Below, one piece after another: positions 26,047 through 35,074 of a stretch of DNA of 64,000 bases (position 1 is the stretch's first letter; each line of letters starts with the position of its first letter). Below the pieces are notes generated by a model. The model was not told where the DNA came from. It did no database searches and saw only the letters and a program-made list of their open reading frames with translations. Origin of the DNA: a bacterium BMS3Abin14 (GTDB lineage: Bacteria > BMS3Abin14); assembly GCA_002897695.1 (NCBI GenBank), contig BDTG01000039.1:16817-80816 (forward strand), read 5' to 3'. A program made the position numbers and the translations under genes.

Positions 26047-27069
26047 CTAGAGATACTTCCCGGCAAGAATCTCGGCGATCTGGACCGCGTTAGTGGCGGC
26101 GCCTTTCCGAAGTTGATCGCCCGAAACCCAGAATGCCAGGCCGTTCACGGCAGAATAGTCCTTTCTGATCCTGCCCACGTAGCAGGTGTCACCCCCGGCG
26201 GTATAGATGGGCATCGGGTACTTATTCCCTGCCGGGTCGTCGAGCACCTCAACCCCGGGAGCAGCCGACAGAATTTCCCTGGCCTTTTCCGGCGTAATCT
26301 CTTTTTCAGTCTCTATGTTCACCGCTTCCGAATGGGCAGTCAGAACCGGCACCCTTACACAGGTTGCGGAAACCTGGATCTCATTATCATGGAACATTTT
26401 GCGGGTCTCGTTATGCATCTTCATCTCTTCCCTGGTATAGCCATTTTCAAGGAAGGAATCGACGTGGGGAATCACGTTAAAGAGCAGCGGATGAACAAAA
26501 GCCTGGACTTCCAGCGGTTTGCCGCTGCTCCAGTCCTTCGTCTGCTTTTTCAGCTCCTCAATGGCTTTGGCCCCGGCGCCGCTGGCGGACTGATAACTTG
26601 AGACAACGACCCTCTTGACCCGGCTGTAATCGTACAGGGGTTTGAGCGCCACCACCATGATAATGGTCGTACAGTTCGGGTTGGCCACAATCCCTTTTTT
26701 CGCGTAGTACCCCACGTCCCCGGGATTGACCTCCGGGACGATCAGGGGCACATCCGCATCCATTCGAAATGCCGAGGAGTTATCCACAACCACCGCCCCT
26801 GCATCCACCGCTGCCGGCGCAAATTCCAGGCTTTTTCCACCACCGGCGGAAAACAGGGCGATATCCACCCCGGAGAAGGAATCTTTCGTCAGCTCCTGTA
26901 CTGCCACATCTTCATCCAGCCACTTCAGGATTTTTCCTTTGGAACGGGAAGAAGCGAGATATCGGATCTCCCCTACAGGAAAGTTCCTCTCCTGGAGAAC
27001 CTTAATCATCAATTCTCCCACGGCGCCGGTGGCGCCGGCTATAGCTACCGTAAATTTTTTGCTGCCCAT
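26047..27069 (-). CDS. asd: Aspartate-semialdehyde dehydrogenase
   Basis: A 340-residue NADPH-dependent enzyme that reduces aspartyl phosphate to aspartate semialdehyde for lysine/DAP, threonine and methionine synthesis. The N-terminal AIAGATGAVGELMIKVLQER is the Rossmann loop. The catalytic cysteine is in VANPNCTTIIM (about residue 132), and the substrate-binding SYQSASGAGAKAIEEL and the late TAHSEAV histidine region are present. It lies 42 bases after the aminotransferase gene. Confidence 0.95.
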   Translation of the reverse strand: MGSKKFTVAIAGATGAVGELMIKVLQERNFPVGEIRYLASSRSKGKILKWLDEDVAVQELTKDSFSGVDIALFSAGGGKSLEFAPAAVDAGAVVVDNSSAFRMDADVPLIVPEVNPGDVGYYAKKGIVANPNCTTIIMVVALKPLYDYSRVKRVVVSSYQSASGAGAKAIEELKKQTKDWSSGKPLEVQAFVHPLLFNVIPHVDSFLENGYTREEMKMHNETRKMFHDNEIQVSATCVRVPVLTAHSEAVNIETEKEITPEKAREILSAAPGVEVLDDPAGNKYPMPIYTAGGDTCYVGRIRKDYSAVNGLAFWVSGDQLRKGAATNAVQIAEILAGKYL

Positions 27070-27110
27070 TCGGACTTCTCCTTCGATTCCGGGACCTGAG
27101 TCCCACGTTC

Positions 27111-28280
27111 CTAAAACAGCGTTCGCAGCCCTCGAATAGCCTGTCTCGTCCTGTGTTCGTTTTCCACAAGGGCGAATCGAACATGACCATCACCCCCGGC
27201 GCCGAAACCGATCCCGGGAGACACTGCTACCTTGGTCTTCTTCATCGCCATGAGCGAAAACTCGAGGCTTCCCATCTCGCGAAATTTTTCGGGGATGGGT
27301 GCCCAAAGGAACATCGTCGCTTCCGGTTTTTCTACTTTCCACCCAATTCTGTTCAGCCCTTCAACCAGCACATCACGGCGGTTCCGGTAAATATCCACAG
27401 TTTCCTTAACACATTCCTCGGGGCCGTTCAGCGCTATTATGGACGCTATCTGTATCGGTTGAAACATCCCATAGTCCAGATAACTTTTGATACGGACCAG
27501 GGCTCCAACAAGTCTCGGATTTCCCACGACGAACCCCACACGCCAGCCCGGCATATTGTAGCTCTTGGAAAGCGTGAATATCTCAACACCAATATCCTTT
27601 GCCCCCGGCACCTGAAGGAGGCTGGGCGCCTTGTAGCCGTCAAAGACGATGTCAGCGTAGGCCAGATCATGGATCACGAACAGATCGTACTCCCTGGCCA
27701 ACTCAACTACCCTCTCGAAAAATGAAAGATGGACCGTGTAGGTTGTGGGGTTGTTGGGATAGTTGAGCAGGAGGATCTTCGGCCTCGGCCACGTACCCTT
27801 GATCGTTTCTTCCACCCCCGCGAGGAAATCATCCTCGTTGCCGAGACTGGGGACGCTTTTGACGTCGGCGTTGGCGATAATCGCGCTGTAAAAGTGTATT
27901 GGATAGCATGGATCCGGGACGATCACCGTATCGCCAGGCGCTACCATGGCGAGGATCAGGTGTGAAATGCCCTCCTTGGACCCGATTGTGGCAACCACCT
28001 CGCTGTCGGGGTCCAGATCCACACCGTACCTCCTGTCATACCAGTCGGCCATGGCGGACCGTAGCTTGTATATCCCCCGGGAAACGGAATACCGGTGGTT
28101 CCGGGGATCCTTTACGGCCGAAATCATCTTCTCGACGATATGGGGAGGCGTAGGAAGATCCGGGTTGCCCATGCCGAAATCAACGATGTCATCACCCCTG
28201 ACCCGGGCCTTGTACTTGTGCTCGTTTACAATGTTGAAGACGTAGGGCGGAAGCCTCTTAATCCGGTAGAACTCTTCCAT
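27111..28280 (-). CDS. Class I/II aminotransferase, AlaC/DAP-aminotransferase-like
   Basis: A 389-residue PLP enzyme. The N-terminal [19 protein letters not shown] is the substrate lid region, and [16 protein letters not shown] holds the PLP-contacting Asn. [17 protein letters not shown] carries the Asp and Tyr pair, and the Schiff-base lysine is in [16 protein letters not shown] (about residue 235). The sequence resembles the AlaC group of alanine/glutamate transaminases and the LL-DAP aminotransferase group. Position next to asd suggests lysine or alanine metabolism, but I cannot separate the two. Confidence 0.88.
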   Translation of the reverse strand: MEEFYRIKRLPPYVFNIVNEHKYKARVRGDDIVDFGMGNPDLPTPPHIVEKMISAVKDPRNHRYSVSRGIYKLRSAMADWYDRRYGVDLDPDSEVVATIGSKEGISHLILAMVAPGDTVIVPDPCYPIHFYSAIIANADVKSVPSLGNEDDFLAGVEETIKGTWPRPKILLLNYPNNPTTYTVHLSFFERVVELAREYDLFVIHDLAYADIVFDGYKAPSLLQVPGAKDIGVEIFTLSKSYNMPGWRVGFVVGNPRLVGALVRIKSYLDYGMFQPIQIASIIALNGPEECVKETVDIYRNRRDVLVEGLNRIGWKVEKPEATMFLWAPIPEKFREMGSLEFSLMAMKKTKVAVSPGIGFGAGGDGHVRFALVENEHRTRQAIRGLRTLF

Positions 28281-28312
28281 GGGAAATCCTCTCCGTTAAT
28301 TACTGTGATAAA

Positions 28313-28404
28313 ATCGTAAGAAGTCCATTCGTGGAAAAACATTTCCTTACCACCAGGCCCATGAGGTGTCAATAATTCCAAGGTCGTAAAAAATCCATCA
28401 ATGA
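28313..28404. repeat. Two decayed hairpin 1 copies of the five-hairpin element
   Basis: Bases 28313-28350 (gtaagaagtccattcgtgga..ccttac) and 28383-28404 (tcgtaaaaaatccatcaatg) both match hairpin 1. The second contains the stop codon of tsaE: the last codons and TGA are formed by repeat sequence. Confidence 0.6.
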
Positions 28405-28886
28405 AGTACGAGATATTCGTCAATGGCCGAAGCCGCCAGTGTTCTGTATGCGTCTCCCCTGGGGAAGAAGGTCACTTTTCTGCCGATATCTTCATATTCC
28501 ATCTCGATTAACAGATTCTCGGGGGTCATGGCGTCCGGCTCTCGCTCAACCCATTCGATAATGACAACTCCGGCGCCGTCAAGGACATCCCGGTAGCCGG
28601 TGGAATCCAGGTCCTCCCGTCCCGCAATTCGATAGAGATCAAGATGATACAGGGTCAACTCACGGCATGGATAATTTTGAAGGATGGTAAATGTCGGGCT
28701 GGAAACAGAATGTCCCTCAGCAATCCCCATGCCCTCCGCCAGACCCCGGACAAGGGTCGTCTTCCCCGCGCCCATAGGCCCGGAAAGACCGATGACGGCG
28801 CCCTCGAATACATGCCTCCCAACGGACAGCCCAAGGGCCAGCATCTCATCGGGTCCGGTGATGGAGAGAGGTTTGGGTCCTTTCAT
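28398..28886 (-). CDS. tsaE: tRNA t6A threonylcarbamoyl biosynthesis ATPase TsaE
   Basis: A 162-residue P-loop ATPase needed with TsaB and TsaD to make threonylcarbamoyladenosine at tRNA position 37. Walker A is GPMGAGKTTLVRGLAEGMG (about residues 36-54), and the family motif SPTFTILQNYP and LYHLDLYRI follow, then VVIIEWVER as Walker B-like. ATG overlaps the stop of the CBS-domain gene. The 3' end runs into a repeat, which adds the last residues (about LVLH). Confidence 0.93.
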   Translation of the reverse strand: MKGPKPLSITGPDEMLALGLSVGRHVFEGAVIGLSGPMGAGKTTLVRGLAEGMGIAEGHSVSSPTFTILQNYPCRELTLYHLDLYRIAGREDLDSTGYRDVLDGAGVVIIEWVEREPDAMTPENLLIEMEYEDIGRKVTFFPRGDAYRTLAASAIDEYLVLH

Positions 28887-29341
28887 CCCCTGGTTGATGC
28901 GAGGGCCCTGATAATTTCCCGTTTTCCAACAATACCGGCGGCATGGCCGTTTTCCATGACGGGCAGAAAGTGTACGCCATCCTCGGTCATGATGGTGGCA
29001 ATGTCCGGCAGAGATGTGTCGGGCTTGATTGTTACCGGGTTCATGGTGTAGATGTCAGCGACTTTGCTTGCCAGCATTCGATGAAGCTCCTTCTTGAAAT
29101 GTTCGGAACTCTCCAGGTAGATAGCCGCATCGAAGAGCGAGACGACAGTGGGCAGGTGGAGGTTCTTCTCCTTGGCGATCAGGTCGCTCTCTGTCACCAC
29201 CCCGAGGAGTTTACTTTTTTTATCAACCACGACCGCCCCGGTGACATGCTGCCGCAAGAAAAGCCGGGCAAGTTCCTCAACCCCCATGTCGGGAGACACT
29301 GTCAGAAACGTTTTTTTCATCATCTGTGAAGCATTCAACAT
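28883..29341 (-). CDS. Two-CBS-domain protein
   Basis: A 152-residue protein made of two CBS repeats: residues about 5-60 (FLTVSPDMGVEELARLFL..GVVTESDLIAKE) and about 90-150 (NPVTIKPDTSLPDIATIM..AGIVGKREIIRAL). Such stand-alone pairs bind adenine nucleotides and regulate partner proteins. Three in-frame ATGs lie within 12 bases (29353, 29347, 29341). I choose 29341, which has GGAG 6 bases upstream. It overlaps tsaE by 4 bases. The partner is unknown. Confidence 0.85.
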   Translation of the reverse strand: MLNASQMMKKTFLTVSPDMGVEELARLFLRQHVTGAVVVDKKSKLLGVVTESDLIAKEKNLHLPTVVSLFDAAIYLESSEHFKKELHRMLASKVADIYTMNPVTIKPDTSLPDIATIMTEDGVHFLPVMENGHAAGIVGKREIIRALASTRG

Positions 29342-29436
29342 CGGCATCTCCATTGGGCTGAAGATCACCCATCCAGATTGATAGGGGGGCAACAAATCCA
29401 CCTGTCTGCGTGCGAGGCGCAGGCAAGTTCATGGTT

Positions 29437-31011
29437 CTATGCTCCATGTAAATCGAACAGAATCTTTTTCAACGCGCAGCCTATATTGTCAAGGATGCTC
29501 ACGGCCGTCAGACTGTGCTGGGTCAACGCTTCAGCTGCCAGGTCCCCGGCAACCCCATGCAGATATACGGAAGCCAGCGCGCTTGTAAGAGCATCTTCGC
29601 CCCGGGCCAGAAGGGCGCCGATCATTCCGGTCAGGACATCCCCGGCGCCCGCGGTCGCCATCCCTGGATTTCCTGTAGGATTAATGAAAAATCTGCCGTC
29701 CGGAGTGGCCACGACCGTCCCGGCGCCCTTGAGAACGACAACGCAGCCGGATCTTCCGGCACAGGACAGGGCTGCCCCTACCCGATCTTCCTGGACCATG
29801 GAGCTGCTCATGTCCAGCAGCCGGGCCATCTCTCCGGGATGTGGTGTCAAGACCGTTTTCCCTTTTCTTTTGCGCAGGGATTCCGGATTCCCGTTCAGGG
29901 CGTTTAAAGCATCAGCGTCAGCCACGACGGGAAATCCCTCCCAGGAGAGAACCTCTCTCACCAGTTCCGCAGTCTCATTCTGCACCGTGAGCCCCGGTCC
30001 GATGGCCATGGCGCTCCTCTCGCCGACAAGCTGTTTCAGGGCAATTTTCCCGTTAGCGGAGAGGGTTCCGTCGCTGGTTTCAGGAATAGGAGCCGTCATT
30101 ATCTCCGGGACTGCGGCATCCACCGCCCAGACCGCAGAGACGGGCAGGGCGAGGGTTACCAGACCAGCACCGGAGGCGAGAGCGGCCCTGGCAGCAAGGA
30201 TCCCGGCGCCCGTTTTTCCCATGGACCCGGAACAGACGAGAAGATGTCCGAAGGTACCCTTATGGGAATCCTCCCAACGCGGGGAAAAGGCTGAAATGAC
30301 CGGTTCCGGCCCCATAATCTCACCGGGAAATTCCGTTCCGTTCTCCGCGGCCGCGGGAATGCCGATATCGGCGACAACAACCTCTCCGGCAAAATGGGCT
30401 CCTGGATACAGAACAAGTCCCAGTTTGGGATATCCAAAGGTGACCGTCACGTCAGCCATCACAGCCTCCCCCATGGGAAGGCCCGTATGGCCGTTGATTC
30501 CGGAAGGGATATCCGCGGAGACAACGATGCCGGGACATGCGTTAATGGCCCTGACCGATTCCGCAGACAGCCCATCGATGTCTCTGTGGAGGCCCGTGCC
30601 AAAAAGCGCGTCAATGACGATATCAGAGTCTCCCAGGCGTTTTCGCTCCATTTCCATGTCGGCCGGGAAATGAACTACCTTAACCGGCAGGCCCAAGTTC
30701 CCCAGAATACGAAGTTGGGACCTGGCATCCCCCCGAAAGGAACCTTTTCGGGCAGTCAGAAATACCATTACCTCATGCCCACGATCGGCGAGATGCCTGG
30801 CAGCCACCATGCCGTCTCCGCCATTGTTTCCGGGGCCGCAGACAACCGATATCTTCGCAGGACCCTGGCCGGCCCCCTGGGGAAGACGCCTCTCGACCTC
30901 ATCAACGAGAGAAAGGCCCGCGTTTTCCATAAGGACCATGGATGGAATCCCGATCTCCTGTATGGCCCTGGAATCGAGCTCCCTCATCTGCGAAGGGGTG
31001 ACCAGCCTCAA
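29437..31011 (-). CDS. nnr: Bifunctional NAD(P)HX epimerase/dehydratase
   Basis: A 524-residue two-domain repair enzyme. The N-terminal YjeF_N domain has VVCGPGNNGGDGMVAARHL (about residues 57-75) and epimerises NAD(P)HX. The C-terminal ribokinase-like domain has HLLVCSGSMGKTGAG, TPHPGEMARLL and NPTGNPGMATAGAGDVLTG, and dehydrates NAD(P)HX with ADP or ATP. TTG 31011 follows GGAG by 7 bases, directly after the acpS stop. The resulting MRLVTPSQMRELD start matches the family better than an upstream ATG at 31038 inside acpS. Confidence 0.93.
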   Translation of the reverse strand: MRLVTPSQMRELDSRAIQEIGIPSMVLMENAGLSLVDEVERRLPQGAGQGPAKISVVCGPGNNGGDGMVAARHLADRGHEVMVFLTARKGSFRGDARSQLRILGNLGLPVKVVHFPADMEMERKRLGDSDIVIDALFGTGLHRDIDGLSAESVRAINACPGIVVSADIPSGINGHTGLPMGEAVMADVTVTFGYPKLGLVLYPGAHFAGEVVVADIGIPAAAENGTEFPGEIMGPEPVISAFSPRWEDSHKGTFGHLLVCSGSMGKTGAGILAARAALASGAGLVTLALPVSAVWAVDAAVPEIMTAPIPETSDGTLSANGKIALKQLVGERSAMAIGPGLTVQNETAELVREVLSWEGFPVVADADALNALNGNPESLRKRKGKTVLTPHPGEMARLLDMSSSMVQEDRVGAALSCAGRSGCVVVLKGAGTVVATPDGRFFINPTGNPGMATAGAGDVLTGMIGALLARGEDALTSALASVYLHGVAGDLAAEALTQHSLTAVSILDNIGCALKKILFDLHGA

Positions 31012-31012
31012 G

Positions 31013-31390
31013 TTATTTCTCCAGAATGACGATCGCAATGGCGCATTCGTCGGTATGCGTCAGGCTCAGATGTATTTTTTCCACCTCCATGGAGTCCGCC
31101 AGTTCCCTGGCTCTTCCCTGAAGGGTGATATATGGCTTCCCGAGTTCATCGTTAAGAATATTTACGTTTGTCCAGGACATGCCCTCCCTAAGTCCCTTGC
31201 CCAGCGCCTTGAAGAAAGCCTCCTTTGCGGCGAATCTTGCCGCCAGGTGGAAATGCGGCTCCCCCTTGGACCTGGAATAGTTCAACTCATCCTCCGTAAA
31301 TACCCGGTCCTCCACTCTCTCGGCCCATTTAAGCAGCATCTCCTGCATGCGTTTGGTCTGGACATTATCCAGCCCCACCCCGATGATCAT
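31013..31390 (-). CDS. acpS: Holo-[acyl-carrier-protein] synthase
   Basis: A 125-residue phosphopantetheinyl transferase that moves 4'-phosphopantetheine from CoA to acyl carrier protein. The N-terminal IIGVGLDNV has the first Mg-binding Asp, and [15 protein letters not shown] (about residues 51-65) holds the second, Glu-based, site. [12 protein letters not shown] closes the fold. It overlaps pdxJ by 4 bases (ATGA). Confidence 0.95.
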   Translation of the reverse strand: MIIGVGLDNVQTKRMQEMLLKWAERVEDRVFTEDELNYSRSKGEPHFHLAARFAAKEAFFKALGKGLREGMSWTNVNILNDELGKPYITLQGRARELADSMEVEKIHLSLTHTDECAIAIVILEK

Positions 31391-32133
31391 TTTGCCCCTC
31401 CCATCACCGCCTTCATGTCGTGGACGGCCCTCTCAATCCCTACCATAATGGCCTTGGCAATTATGCTGTGGCCGATATTCACCTCTACAACCTCTGCAAT
31501 ACCGACGATTCTTTGAACATTTCTGTAATCCAGCCCGTGTCCCGCCACGACCTCCATACGCAGCTTGTCGGTGATTTTGGCTGCGTTAAGGATTCTCTGA
31601 AATTCGGCCTCGGCATCCTCCGGGGTTTTTGCATCGGCATATTTACCCGTGTGGAGCTCCACGGCGTTCGCCCCTATTCTGTGACATGCCTTGATCTGGT
31701 CAACGTCAGGATCTACAAAAATGCTCACCCGTATCTCGGCATCCTGGAGCAGCCGAACAGTTTTTTTGAGGAAATCCACGTTCATGCCGACCTCAAGGCC
31801 GCCCTCGGTGGTCAGTTCCTCCCTGCGTTCCGGAACCAGGGTCGCGGAATCCGGTTTTATCTCCAGCGCAGTTTTCACCATCTCCGAAGTGGCAGCCATC
31901 TCAAGATTGAGCCTGGTTTTTACCGTCTTCCTCAGGATAAACAGGTCCCGGTCCTGAATGTGGCGCCGGTCCTCCCTCAGGTGTACCGTAATCCCGTCAC
32001 ACCCGGCCAATTCTGCCAGGACAGCGGCTTCCACCGGATCCGGCACCTGCACCCGCCGGGCCTGTCTGACCGTGGCAACGTGGTCAACATTGACCCCCAA
32101 TCTTACATAACCCTCACCTGTTCGGCGCATCAT
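31387..32133 (-). CDS. pdxJ: Pyridoxine 5'-phosphate synthase
   Basis: A 248-residue TIM-barrel enzyme that condenses 1-deoxyxylulose 5-phosphate with 3-amino-2-oxopropyl phosphate in the DXP-dependent vitamin B6 route. [16 protein letters not shown] (about residues 12-27), [17 protein letters not shown] and [16 protein letters not shown] are family motifs with catalytic His and Glu residues. [11 protein letters not shown] near residue 194 closes the active site. Start could also be slightly downstream of the tandem ATG. It lies 24 bases after glmM. Confidence 0.95.
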   Translation of the reverse strand: MMRRTGEGYVRLGVNVDHVATVRQARRVQVPDPVEAAVLAELAGCDGITVHLREDRRHIQDRDLFILRKTVKTRLNLEMAATSEMVKTALEIKPDSATLVPERREELTTEGGLEVGMNVDFLKKTVRLLQDAEIRVSIFVDPDVDQIKACHRIGANAVELHTGKYADAKTPEDAEAEFQRILNAAKITDKLRMEVVAGHGLDYRNVQRIVGIAEVVEVNIGHSIIAKAIMVGIERAVHDMKAVMGGAK

Positions 32134-32157
32134 GTCCCGTCACCTTCTTTCTTTGGT

Positions 32158-33543
32158 TCATCCGATATCTCCGCACCCGAGGCGGCTGGTCAGTTCATCA
32201 CAAATACGTTGGGAAACCTCCTTTGCCAACGGCCCCGAAGCACACGATACCGTCACACGGAGGAGAGGTTCTGTTCCGGAATACCTCAGGCTGAGGAGGT
32301 GGTCATCCCCCATGGCATCTCTTGCATCGAGGATGATCCGCCGGTACCAGGATTGTTCCTCCAGGGGTGGTTTACTCTGGACCTTCAGGTTTCTCATGAC
32401 CTGGGGATAGCGTACCCATCCGCCCTTCAACTCACTGAGGGTTCTGCCGGTCCTCACCATGACCCTGAGAACCTGAAGTGCGGTGATTATCCCGTCACCC
32501 GTGGTGGTGTGATCAAGAAAAATTATGTGTCCTGAGGGTTCTCCACCGACAATGGCCCCGGTGCTGATCATCTCCTCAAGAACGTAGCGGTCTCCGACCG
32601 GAGCCCGGATAACCCTGATGCCCCGGCTCTTCATGCTGCTCTCAAGGCCCATGTTGGTCATCACAGTTCCCACCATTGTGCGCCCTGAAAGATTTTTTTC
32701 CTCGTCCATCCGGGAGGCGCAGATAAAGAGGACGTCATCACCGTCGAGGATCTCTCCCCCGGAATCGGCCAGAATCACCCTGTCTCCGTCACCGTCCAAT
32801 GCCAGCCCGAGGTCTGCGCCGGTTTCCACTACTTTGCGGGCCATAAACTCCGGATTGGTTGAACCACACCCTAAATTTATGTTCATGCCGTCCGGATCAT
32901 CGCCAATGGTAATGACATCGGCGCCAAGCTCGGAAAAAATGGCGGGGGCAACCTTGTAGGTGGCTCCATGGGCGCAGTCCACAACAATTTTTAACCCGTC
33001 AAGGGTCATATCCCTCGGGATGCTGGACTTGGCAAAAACTATGTAGCGTCCCTCGGCATCGTCTAACCGGAATGCCCGGCCAACGTCAGAATGGGTAGGT
33101 CTGGGAAGGTCCTCACGATCCATGAGATGTTCAATTTCCGCCTCATCTGCGTCCGGGAGCTTCATTCCGTCCCGCCCGAAAAATTTGATCCCGTTGTCCT
33201 GAAAAGGGTTATGGGACGCAGAAATTATGATCCCGGCATCTGCCCTCATGGAACGGGTAATAAAGGCAATTGCAGGGGTCGGCATGGGACCGACCAGGTA
33301 AACGTCCGTTCCCATGGAACATATGCCGGACATCAGGGCTGATTCGATCATGTAACCGGAAAGTCTGGTGTCCTTTCCGATAATTATCCTGGGTTTGCCC
33401 TTTCTGTTATGAAAAAAAACACCGGCGGCCATTCCGAGTTTAAGGGCAACTTCGGGCACGATAGGAAAACGGTTGGCCTCTCCTCTAACTCCATCAGTGC
33501 CGAAAAGTTCTCTTTTATTGGTCATTTCAGGCATTATCCTCAT
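32158..33543 (-). CDS. glmM: Phosphoglucosamine mutase
   Basis: A 461-residue enzyme that converts glucosamine 6-phosphate to glucosamine 1-phosphate for peptidoglycan and LPS precursors. ELFGTDGVRGEANRFP is the N-terminal signature. The phospho-serine loop is IIISASHNPFQDNGIKFFG (about residues 103-121), the metal loop is ALDGDGDRVILADSGG, and the sugar loop is GGEPSGHIIF. Three in-frame ATGs occur at 33543, 33534 and 33525. The last gives the most family-like N-terminus, but AGGA is 12 bases away, so the start is uncertain. It follows cdaR, a gene order shared with many bacteria. Confidence 0.95.
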   Translation of the reverse strand: MRIMPEMTNKRELFGTDGVRGEANRFPIVPEVALKLGMAAGVFFHNRKGKPRIIIGKDTRLSGYMIESALMSGICSMGTDVYLVGPMPTPAIAFITRSMRADAGIIISASHNPFQDNGIKFFGRDGMKLPDADEAEIEHLMDREDLPRPTHSDVGRAFRLDDAEGRYIVFAKSSIPRDMTLDGLKIVVDCAHGATYKVAPAIFSELGADVITIGDDPDGMNINLGCGSTNPEFMARKVVETGADLGLALDGDGDRVILADSGGEILDGDDVLFICASRMDEEKNLSGRTMVGTVMTNMGLESSMKSRGIRVIRAPVGDRYVLEEMISTGAIVGGEPSGHIIFLDHTTTGDGIITALQVLRVMVRTGRTLSELKGGWVRYPQVMRNLKVQSKPPLEEQSWYRRIILDARDAMGDDHLLSLRYSGTEPLLRVTVSCASGPLAKEVSQRICDELTSRLGCGDIG

Positions 33544-33576
33544 GTTTTACATCAATTCCAGCACGCCGGGCGGCGA

Positions 33577-34272
33577 TCATTTTCCCTTTGATCCCGGTTT
33601 GCTGGGCGGAATCTTATCCTTTACGTGCGTTATGGGTACAGTAACAGTGACCATGGGCTTTCCTACAACACGAACCATGTGATCAGGCCTTACAAGGGAC
33701 ACCTTCATTTTTACGGTCGCAACTGCACCTTCGATAATCACCGGAGCTGTCATGACTGAATGAAGCGGCCTGACCTGGGACCTGGGGCCACGTATCTCGA
33801 TCGTTGCAGGATCCGAGACCGGATCACCGGCCACAAACCCTTTAGAGGGTTCGCCCTTAACCACAGGGACAACGTGCAACCGCCTCTGGAGGGTCATCTC
33901 AAGTTTGAGACTCACGGAAGAGGGGCTGATCCTCCGTACGGTTGTTTGTTCAGGAACCCTGACATCCCCGGGATAAAGTTCAAAAGTTGTCACGCCCTCA
34001 ACGGCTCCGCTCAGGTCCAGGGGAATGGTAATACCCATCCGGGATATTCGGGCAACGATTCTCCTTGGTCCGGAGATACGGACATCCGTCCTTTCCACCG
34101 GCCCCTTGACCACCTCCATCTCTGAGGGAAGATTATGAAGCACAATAGGAATCCCCAGACTGATCTCCATCTCTCTGCCTCCTGTGCCTCTGTTGATTAC
34201 AACCCAGAGGAAAAGGGCCAGAAACAGGGAAAAAAGCTTAAGCGGCAGGTTTTTTTTCAGTACCGACAGCAA
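33577..34272 (-). CDS. cdaR: YbbR/CdaR-type regulator of diadenylate cyclase
   Basis: A 231-residue protein with one N-terminal membrane helix (about residues 10-26, FSLFLALFLWVVINRG) and extracytoplasmic YbbR repeats. Two are visible (about 38-115 and 118-205), each with a V..V.V.GP or I.IRGP strand motif. CdaR binds CdaA at the membrane and modulates c-di-AMP synthesis. Its start overlaps cdaA by about 35 bases. Confidence 0.88.
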   Translation of the reverse strand: MLSVLKKNLPLKLFSLFLALFLWVVINRGTGGREMEISLGIPIVLHNLPSEMEVVKGPVERTDVRISGPRRIVARISRMGITIPLDLSGAVEGVTTFELYPGDVRVPEQTTVRRISPSSVSLKLEMTLQRRLHVVPVVKGEPSKGFVAGDPVSDPATIEIRGPRSQVRPLHSVMTAPVIIEGAVATVKMKVSLVRPDHMVRVVGKPMVTVTVPITHVKDKIPPSKPGSKGK

Positions 34273-35074
34273 CGCGTAATCTCTCCCACCAGTGCCCCGG
34301 CTTCAGCGGTTTTCTGCTTCCGGCCAGGAGTTTTTCCAGCATCATCTTCAGTTCATCCGTTTCCAGGCGCGAATACAGTTTTCCCTCGCAGGCTGTTGAT
34401 ATTTTTCCGGTCTCCTCAGATACAACAACTACAACCGCGTCTGTCTCCTCTGTCAGCCCCAGGGCGGCTCTGTGACGAGTCCCCAGGATTTTCTCCAGAC
34501 GAGGATTGAGGGTCAAAGGGAGGAAGCAGCGGGCCGCGGCCACAGTGCCTCCGCCTATGATTACCGCGCCATCGTGAATTGGCGAGAAGGGCATGAAGAT
34601 TGACATAAGAAGGTCCTTGCTGATGTTTCCGTTGATGGCCAATCCCTTCTCGATGTAGTTTTTCAGCCCGGTGGAACGTTCCAGAACAATCAGTGCCCCA
34701 ATGCGACGGTTTGACAGAGCAGCGACAGTCTTTACAACCTCTTCAATAAGGTGTTTCTGCTCCCCTGGGTTGGCCCCGGTCAAAGGGTTGGACCCAACCA
34801 GAGCCAGCGCTCTTCTTATCTCGTTCTGGAACAGGATGACGATGATTATGACGATGGATCCAAGGAATGTCTGAAGAATCCATGTTAGCGTATTGAGTTC
34901 GGTACCCTGGGCGAACAGATAAGCGACCCCAAGAACGACAAGCCCAAAGACCATCTGTATGGCTCTGGTCCCGCGTATAAGAGTCAGGATCCAGTAGAGG
35001 ATCACCGTAACCAGAGCAACGTCGGCTATATCCTGCCACCTTAAACTCTTGAGAAACTCCAGGATGAGCGGCAT
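34238..35074 (-). CDS. cdaA: Diadenylate cyclase CdaA (DacA)
   Basis: A 278-residue membrane enzyme that makes c-di-AMP from two ATP. Three N-terminal helices (about residues 10-95) precede the DAC domain, which contains SPIHDGAVIIGGG (D-G-A motif, about residue 170) and LGTRHRAALGLTEETDA (R-H-R motif, about 202). Both are required for catalysis. Start and folP stop share one base (TGATG). CdaR and glmM follow, the conserved cdaA-cdaR-glmM trio. Confidence 0.95.
   Translation of the reverse strand: MPLILEFLKSLRWQDIADVALVTVILYWILTLIRGTRAIQMVFGLVVLGVAYLFAQGTELNTLTWILQTFLGSIVIIIVILFQNEIRRALALVGSNPLTGANPGEQKHLIEEVVKTVAALSNRRIGALIVLERSTGLKNYIEKGLAINGNISKDLLMSIFMPFSPIHDGAVIIGGGTVAAARCFLPLTLNPRLEKILGTRHRAALGLTEETDAVVVVVSEETGKISTACEGKLYSRLETDELKMMLEKLLAGSRKPLKPGHWWERLRVAVGTEKKPAA

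Noticed and set aside
27111..28280. Calling the aminotransferase specifically LL-diaminopimelate aminotransferase
   Set aside because: AlaC-like and DAP-type enzymes cannot be told apart by eye here; left as a general call.
29378..30673. 431-codon plus-strand frame opposite nnr
   Set aside because: Serine/proline/alanine-rich composition typical of antisense to a GC-rich gene.
31420..32535. 371-codon plus-strand frame across pdxJ and glmM
   Set aside because: Spans two well-supported genes on the other strand and shows no domain.
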